A DNA stretch of 64,000 bases from Curvularia sp. ZM96 (taxonomy: Eukaryota > Ascomycota > Dothideomycetes > Pleosporales > Pleosporaceae): NCBI GenBank assembly GCA_022457065.1, contig JAJGBQ010000006.1, positions 1 through 64,000 on the forward strand. Direction: 5' to 3'. Both the position numbers and the translations under genes were made by a program. Shown here one piece after another: positions 58,354-64,000 of the stretch. Each line of letters opens with the position of its first letter. The first letter of the stretch is position 1. A model generated the notes under the pieces. That model did no database searches. It was not told the origin of the DNA and worked only from the letters and a program-made list of their open reading frames with translations.

Positions 58354-59799
58354 ATGGCTGATATTCAAACCTTCGCCACTTTCCTCCACACCAGCAGCTC
58401 CCAACTAGAAACGGACAAAGATAGCAACTCCTTTGACACTACACTAGGAGACCACTTTCCTCATGATACTGCAAACATGAATGCGGACATGCTAGACAGG
58501 CATGGTAAAGATAACAGCGACACATCACAGGTTATACCGCCTAAGCCTCTATCGTACCCAGCCAACGTTGATGGCCGACCGTCCGCATCTCCTACGTGCG
58601 CTACACCCTTGGAGGTCCTAGATCAACACCAAGGCAACCAAGGCAAATACAGCCACTCTTCCTGTGATAATATAGGCGTTGATGCGAAAATGCTAGACGC
58701 ACTACCTACAGCTAGTAACTCAAATACAGCGATGATAAATGTCTTAGATGATATACCAGAAACTCTATGCCTAACTCCCCCAACAGAACGCCACACCTCG
58801 GTGACACCTTCCGAAAAATCCTCAGCATGGAACATAAGCCCAGTACACGACAGTAGGTACATATGGTCGGCGTCGTCGCCTCCGCTCACTCAATACCTTC
58901 AAACTTTCAAACAGCTTGACTCTCAGTATGGAGGTACTTCTAAGCACGGTCTTCAGAATTTAAACCAGATTATTGAGCTTGGGGACCATTTTTTGCGAAT
59001 AGACGCCGTGAGCTTTATACATTCCTTGCGCTCTCGATGTAGCCAGAGTGGCCTTTGGTACCGCCCTCCACTAAGCAACCCAGTGACTGGCTCTGTAGCA
59101 GAAAAAACGCTCAAAAGCCTCCGCTGTGCTGAGATAACTGAGGAGGACACTATTGTGGGCCCTGTCAGACTTAGAATGGCAAGGATCTTCCTTTACCACT
59201 ATATGGAGCAAAAGGTCCTTGATATACGGACTAATTGTAAAATGACAAATCTACGATCTCGGGGCAAGGATGTGCCGAGCATCGTAACAGACCTGACCTT
59301 GAACGACATCTATAGCTGCAACAACGAACCAGTCAGTCGACTAGTCAGTAAGCAGCGCCGAGAGAGTCTGAAAACGCATAAGACGATAGGTAAAAGGTGG
59401 TCCTTCCTAGCGGCTCACCTTGGGATTGGGATTCTTTTAACTTGCGATCCAATCCTTGAAGCTTACATGTAAGATTCAAATTACTCACTTCAGGCATAAG
59501 TACTGAAACTCGCTAACAACACATATAGAAACAAAAAGAATTTCACAAAGAAGATGATAGTAGCGCTTGTAACATATATTGTAAATGTGTATCCTCGGGG
59601 AATCCAAATCAACAGAATAGTAGGACCTCTTGTTGAAAGTATAATGGAAGGTACCCCGCCTACATCTTGGCCAGGAGCAGAGGTGTTGACTGTTATTGAC
59701 GGGTACAAACAAAACGAGGAGAAAGAGTGCTATCATATGGAACATGAATGGCAGTTCGTAGACCCCCCAAAGGGCTTTGTACGCGTTCTCTCAGTATAA
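58354..59799 (+). CDS. Hypothetical protein, two exons, about 461 residues
   Basis: The start is set at ATG 58354 (MADIQTFATFL); the frame opens 12 bases earlier at TTG. A 60-nt intron at 59469-59528 (donor GTAAGA, branch GCTAAC, acceptor ATATAG) joins exon 58354-59468 to exon 59529-59799 in phase. The N-terminal ~160 residues are disordered and Ser/Thr/Asp-rich. From about 170 the protein looks folded: YLQTFKQLDSQYGG, LGDHFLRIDAVSFIHSLRSR, PVRLRMARIFLYHYMEQKV, and SFLAAHLGIGILLTCD, which is weakly hydrophobic. The last exon adds a compact acidic end. A previously separate-looking 81-residue frame is thus its second exon. No family recognised. Confidence 0.7.
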
Positions 59800-60486
59800 G
59801 GTTTAGAAGTGTTAAAGATGCTCCTAATTAACGTCCCCATCTCAGTAGTGAGAAACCCCCTGTCTAGAGGTGCGATCACTCCTAAATCGTCTCTATTTTA
59901 GTCTCTATTCCAAAACCAACTTCTATCTAGCAGTTTTGCTGCGCTGTCGCACCTGCGCCAAGCAATAGGCGTAAGGTAGGCGGAACTCTATTTCCAACTC
60001 CCCAAACGGAACGCAAGACTGAAGTTAGTAAGTCAAACAATTACTATTGAAAGAAATGGCAAATGCGCTAAGCTGATTTAAGGGTATCGATACTCGGAAA
60101 TTGCTTACTAATACCCACAACAGGTTTCTAGGAGCCACCACCCAGAAAGATCTTTAGCAATGAGCCGTGCGCTTAGATATCTTATATCAACCTGGCGCTT
60201 TTGTTCACTAAGTATACTATAAGGGTTATACTTATGTAACTCTATTTTCTTGCCTACTTAGCTCGCTCGTATATAATCGCTCGCTATCTCTCCGTTAATA
60301 CAACAACCTTCTCTCTTATTTCTTCCTCTATGACCTGCCAAGCACTACTATATGTGGCTATCTACAAACAGTCTATATAGAGAGTTTTATCAACATAACT
60401 CATCGATTTGAATATAAAATTCAACCCCATTTTTCAAGCATCGATTGAGGTCAAGATCGGAGTTCTTCCAATCTTCCTCATCCAGC
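59800..60486. other. Intergenic stretch without a supported gene
   Basis: AT-rich with TA-rich patches (60200-60300, TATACTATAAGGGTTATACT) resembling mild RIP-like decay. No domain or repeat family was recognised. Confidence 0.45.
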
Positions 60487-61683
60487 TTAAGCAACATTTT
60501 TTTTTAGATTTGGTAGAAATTTTGTTTTAGCTTCTGCAAATACCCCAATCACACTATAGATGTCGTTGCCATAATCTCTTATCAGCCTCGAGTAATTGTC
60601 ACTAAGCTGTAATATGATTAGACTTTCCGGAAGTATTTCTTGTATTTGGCTCCCGTTGTCAACAATTGCGAATGTGCCTGTCGAGAAACGCTCCAGAACC
60701 TTGAATTGCAATAGGGAACGTATGGGCAAGCTCTCAGAGGGAAATGGATCCTGGTTTTCAAGTCTTAACGTCCTTAGTGTATCATGAAAAGGTGATAAGA
60801 TCTTTATCAGTAAGTCAAAGTCTTGGCTCACCCAGGGGTCTATAGTCTTGCCATCCCACCGCTCACCGTAGGTGAAGTCTACGAGCGCAGTGCAAGAATG
60901 TAGGATCTTCCTAAGTGTTTGTCTTGATATTTTCGCGTTAGGCAACGCCAATGTTGATAAGTCATTTGATCTTGGTCGAAACGTCGATCTTATAAGTCCG
61001 TTATCTCGTTGTGAATGAGTGATAGGTGCCATCCGCAACGACCTAAGAGATAGTAAGCTAAGTACCTCAGCCAAGTCGCACACTAAGCAGGAAAGACCTT
61101 CTAGACTAAGCTCTCGGACGTTGCGCAAGAAGGATGCTTTTATAAAAGATGTAGTGATCTTCAGCATTATTAGTGTCCAAAAAGACTATTTTGGGGGCAA
61201 AAACCATCCAGGAATGCCTGTCAGTCGGATATTATCGTCCATTAAAGTAATTTCAAGTCTTTCTAACTTTAGTAGGTGGGATATCAGTAGTGTAACCAGG
61301 GCTCTTCTATGGGTGATTTGTTTAGACCAAGCTTCCTTAACTTGTGATGTTATATCAAGGTGTAGGAGATGTCAAGTTAATAAAGAAACAAAGCTGTTCG
61401 GATATTGCACGTCTCTGTAAAGGTAGCCCTCTGTCATATAGATACGCCGCACTCGATATGCCAGCTTCTTATTAGAAAGCACCGTTTTTAAAAACATAGC
61501 AACATGCCGACCGTCAGTGTAGAACTCCTCGTAAAGCACATCTTGTGCAACATTGTGAAATTGACGGATATAGCACTGACTTAGAAGATCAGTTCGTGTT
61601 AAGAACGAAAATATAATATAGAAAAGTTCATATAGAAGGGCAGTTATTGCAGAAGGCGATCCCAAAACTAAACAAGTATCCAT
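60487..61683 (-). pseudogene. F-box/leucine-rich protein, inactivated by two stops
   Basis: One continuous frame of 399 codons (ATG at 61683) encodes an F-box-like N-terminus (ALLYELFYIIFSFLTRTDLL, about residues 16-35) and then a leucine-rich helical region with LRR-like phrases (RNVRELSLEGLSCL, LRSLRMAPI, LRTLRLENQD). F-box proteins recruit substrates to SCF ubiquitin ligases. Two in-frame stops interrupt it: TGA at 61372-61374 (after FVSLLT) and TAG at 61186-61188 (after WFLPPK). Each is one C-to-T change away from a sense codon (CGA and CAG). The rest of the frame is intact, so loss was recent, and the change type matches RIP-like mutation. An intron covering one stop is possible but no good pair of sites was seen. 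Confidence 0.7.
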
Positions 61684-61734
61684 AGTATAATTTTATAATT
61701 AATTCAATTTAAATACAGATTGCGGCTTCGTAGC

Positions 61735-62530
61735 AGCAGTGTAGGGTGTTTCTAGGAGCAGAGCGTTGCTAGAAAGTCAATAAACTCTTAAAAGTTAGAC
61801 TATATTAGATATTTCCTAGATGGTATAGCGTTTCTAGAAACGCTCTGCTCCTAGAAACACCCTACTCCTAGAAACACCCTACTCCTAGAAACACCCTACT
61901 CCTAGAAACGTTCTGCTTCTGGAAATGATCTGCTTCTAGAAATGCTCTGCTTCTATAAGTGCTCTGCTTCTAGAAACGCTATACTCTTAGAAACCCTATA
62001 TAGCCTGACTTTTAAGTATTTATCTACTTTCTAGAAGCGCTCTACTTCTAGAAACATTTTACTTCTAGAAACGCTATACTATCTTATATAGCCCAACCTT
62101 TAATTATTTATTTACTTTCTAGAAACACTCTGCTCCTAGAAACTCTCTATACTCTCTACTATAGTCACAGAGCGTTTCTAGCGTAGCATTTCTAGGAGTC
62201 GGGCGTTTCCAGGAGCGTAGCATTTCTAGGAGCACGGCGTTTCTAAAAATTCTTTGTTCCCGTAAATACTCTGCTGATGGGAACGCCATGCTCCTAGAAA
62301 CGCCATGCTAAAGTCCCACTCGGTGTAACGAGAAACCTTGCATGCCGAAAACGACCAATCAGACCGCAAGGATGATAGATTTTCCGACACAGCGCTGTGT
62401 CTCATTGGTCGTTCTCGGCCGACTGGGTTTCTCACCATACAGGTAGGGACGTTACTAGAAACGCTCTGCTCCTAGAAACGCCGTGCTTCTGGAATTGTTC
62501 TTTTTCTAGATTTAGGAATTAACCTTCTAT
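61735..62530. repeat. 17-bp minisatellite (CTCCTAGAAACGCYCTG), both orientations
   Basis: About 25 degenerate units of 17 bp centred on CTYCTAGAAAC run from about 61820 to 62130. Inverted units (GTTTCTAGGAGC) lie at about 61745-61765 and 62170-62245, and more direct units near 62285-62310 and 62455-62500. TTTCTAGAAA is palindromic, so both strands look alike. The 142-bp MITE at 62311 is inserted in it. Confidence 0.88.
62311..62452. mobile_element. MITE with AMGTCC ends and TA duplication, 142 bp, inside the minisatellite
   Basis: The left end is AAGTCCCACTC and the right end, reversed, ACGTCCCTACC. TA flanks both ends (62309-62310 and 62453-62454). Inverted arms of about 55 bp share GAGAAACC and AACGACCAATCAGA/AACGACCAATGAGA. 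It has the same length, target duplication and CCAAT-containing stem as 57475-57616, so the two are diverged members of one family. Confidence 0.85.
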
Positions 62531-62721
62531 AACCTCCAACCTTATCAAACGTCGACATATGAGACAGCAGCAATTCTACTAGTGTGCATGCTTTCCCCGG
62601 CCTTGTAGCGATACTTGCAGAACTCATTCGTGCTTCAGGCGTGGCGCCATAAGCTAATTCATGATTGGCTAGTCCGGCGGCAAAGCTCGACAAAATTAGC
62701 ACACAACGAAACAGGCCAAAC

Positions 62722-63432
62722 ATGCTTTTCGCTAGTGAACGCTCTCTTCTGGCATCCTGCTACTCGAGTTGTTCGAGCATCACTGCAGAACCCGGCCTCC
62801 TCGAATGGCTGCAGAGTTGGGAGCATGCGAGTAGTCTTTGGGACCTGTGCTGCTCTGCACATGCAAGCCGTAAATCGAACTTCATGCGTGCCCTCGCTCG
62901 GCTTAGTGCAGAGCCCACTTACGGAAGCAACAGAGACGCGATACATGTGGCTTTCGGCATGATTCGACACTACATTGGGCGGCTAGGTTACCATTTTCGA
63001 GCGGCTGATACATTAGTTGCTTGCGCACCTAGACTCTTTTATCTACTTCACGACTTTGAAGTCTGCAGCGTTCCTATCCCAGTCAAATCCGCGATACCTC
63101 CGCCAGACGAGATGACCACACTTGATAAGATACTCGTCCGTATGCTACCCGCCAATTCTCCCAAGCTAGATCTATATCAAGAGGCGCTTGCACATATGGA
63201 CGACCGATACCAGCTATTCAGCCGGTATATGGATAATTACGCTAGGCCTAACCGGAGCTCTTGTATTCATGCTGAGATTCAAGTGCTGGAACATTTCTAT
63301 ATACATGGGATGCAGTTTGCATGCGATGACCCATTCATTGCATGCAGCAAGCCTGCATGTTTCTGCTGCCTTCCCTACTTTCGATGCTCCGGGTTCAGCA
63401 GCCGACAGAACCGTGTTTTGTGGGAGCTCTGA
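62722..63432 (+). CDS. OTT_1508-like nucleic acid deaminase family protein (ends uncertain)
   Basis: The C-terminal part has the zinc-site signature of the fungal OTT_1508-like deaminase family: SSCIHAEIQVLEHFY (H183, E185 counted from ATG 62722) and FIACSKPACFCCLPYF (C208, C213, C216). In deaminases, His and two Cys hold zinc and the Glu of H-A-E shuttles protons. The natural substrate of this family is not known. The N-terminal region is helical. The frame opens at TTG 62665 with a plausible 3' splice site (CTAG) near 62672, so an upstream exon is likely. The end (RQNRVLWEL) is shorter than I would expect for the family. The frame +1 downstream (to 63649) may be a further exon, or the end may be damaged. 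Confidence 0.72.
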   Translation: MLFASERSLLASCYSSCSSITAEPGLLEWLQSWEHASSLWDLCCSAHASRKSNFMRALARLSAEPTYGSNRDAIHVAFGMIRHYIGRLGYHFRAADTLVACAPRLFYLLHDFEVCSVPIPVKSAIPPPDEMTTLDKILVRMLPANSPKLDLYQEALAHMDDRYQLFSRYMDNYARPNRSSCIHAEIQVLEHFYIHGMQFACDDPFIACSKPACFCCLPYFRCSGFSSRQNRVLWEL

Positions 63433-63666
63433 AAGCTCGCGCGCTTCGGGATCTAGGGGAGCATCTCTGATCCTGAGAACGATTGAGGAAGGCGGCACTA
63501 ATGTTCTGAGGGGCGCTTCTGACAATGTTGCCTCAGACAATATATTGAAAATCTGCCAGCCATCTCTGGAAGAGTTTATCAACGATTCGGATGAGAATGG
63601 AGGGGTTCAACTCGAAGGTCAATCGGAGCCGGAACTGTCGCAACAATAGCAACCCTATCCAAATGG

Positions 63667-63996
63667 CTACCAGATCCGGAGTGCTTTATAGAAATCGACT
63701 ACAAAATCCCCGCCTTTATGTAAGAGGTCCAAGAACGCTTCTTCTTTTTGTAAGTCTTTGCCGTGTTCAGCTGCGATTTGAGCGACGGCTAAGCGCATGG
63801 AACAGGAGCTTCTGGTGATGGCATAGATCTCTTCGACACAGATCGGGAAGCTCTTACTTTGCCAGCCAACCTTTAGTCGGTGCTTCATTTTGGTCAGAGC
63901 GAGTACTTTAAGATCTTTCAGGAAGAACATGTCAGCCAAAGCATACACTCTGGGGTCTTTCAGCATGGCTGGGTCGTCTAATTTTAGGTTGGCATG
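63667..63996 (-). CDS. BTB/POZ domain protein, 3' exon only (continues beyond window)
   Basis: The frame encodes the back half of a fungal BTB-type protein: ARVYALAD-like text (PRVYALADMFFLKDLKVLALTKMK), then FPICVEEIYAIT, then a helical end with AAEHGKDLQKEEAFLDLLHK. In such proteins the BTB fold mediates dimerisation or cullin-3 binding. A TGA at 63997-63999 closes the frame upstream, but acceptor-like sites (ATTAG, CCCAG) lie within 25 bases of it, so the front half is probably in an exon to the right of the window. The conserved VYALAD motif makes the family call firm; the exon start is not. Confidence 0.7.
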   Translation of the reverse strand, partial: HANLKLDDPAMLKDPRVYALADMFFLKDLKVLALTKMKHRLKVGWQSKSFPICVEEIYAITRSSCSMRLAVAQIAAEHGKDLQKEEAFLDLLHKGGDFVVDFYKALRIW

Positions 63997-64000
63997 TCAG

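Noticed and set aside
1..64000. tRNA or rRNA genes
   Set aside because: No cloverleaf with A and B box signals and no rRNA-like segment was noticed; a covariance-model search was not possible.

Overview
The window is the left end of a chromosome of a filamentous ascomycete (Pezizomycotina). The evidence is a terminal array of CCCTAA repeats, a telomere-linked RecQ helicase, short introns (43-66 nt) with GTRNGN donors and CTAAC/CTGAC-like branch sites, heavy C-to-T decay of repeats of the RIP type, and several fungus-specific families (DUF3435 recombinase, FunK1-type kinase, OTT_1508-like deaminase). The species cannot be named from the sequence alone. The first 46 bases are not genomic: they match the Oxford Nanopore ligation-adapter tail plus a native barcode, joined directly to the telomere.

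Layout. 47-179 telomere; 180-4100 pyrimidine-rich subtelomere with interstitial telomere motifs and a dispersed ~45-bp motif; 4353-8694 (minus strand) a telomere-linked helicase gene broken by four reading-frame slips, each at or beside a short homopolymer; about 9.4-32.76 kb an AT-rich, TA-rich, RIP-like zone without an intact gene. This zone holds two chromodomain-type Ty3/Gypsy elements in an LTR-internal-LTR-internal-LTR array sharing the middle LTR (10537-24807), then about 7.3 kb of unresolved degraded repeats and a higher-order minisatellite (32.1-32.5 kb).

At about 32.76 kb the decay stops abruptly. The first gene after the border is an intact five-exon DUF3435 tyrosine recombinase (33292-35762), the family of Starship captains, reading away from the border. 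A complete pogo/Fot1 transposon sits 183 bp after it. The remaining 26 kb carries genes typical of fungal accessory compartments: a FunK1-type kinase, a second small kinase-like protein, a disordered Ser/Thr-rich protein, a possible MADS-like small protein, a six-helix membrane protein, a nuclear protein with a SUMO-interacting motif, an F-box pseudogene with two stops each explained by one C-to-T change, a deaminase-like protein and the end of a BTB protein. These are interspersed with small TIR elements and minisatellites.

The most interesting hypothesis is that the captain marks the left edge of a Starship whose cargo runs to the right, possibly beyond the window. The right edge is not visible, so this remains an inference. 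Exon structures were worked out by hand from reading frame, splice signals and phase; no homology search was run. Unless stated otherwise, family names rest on motif recognition.
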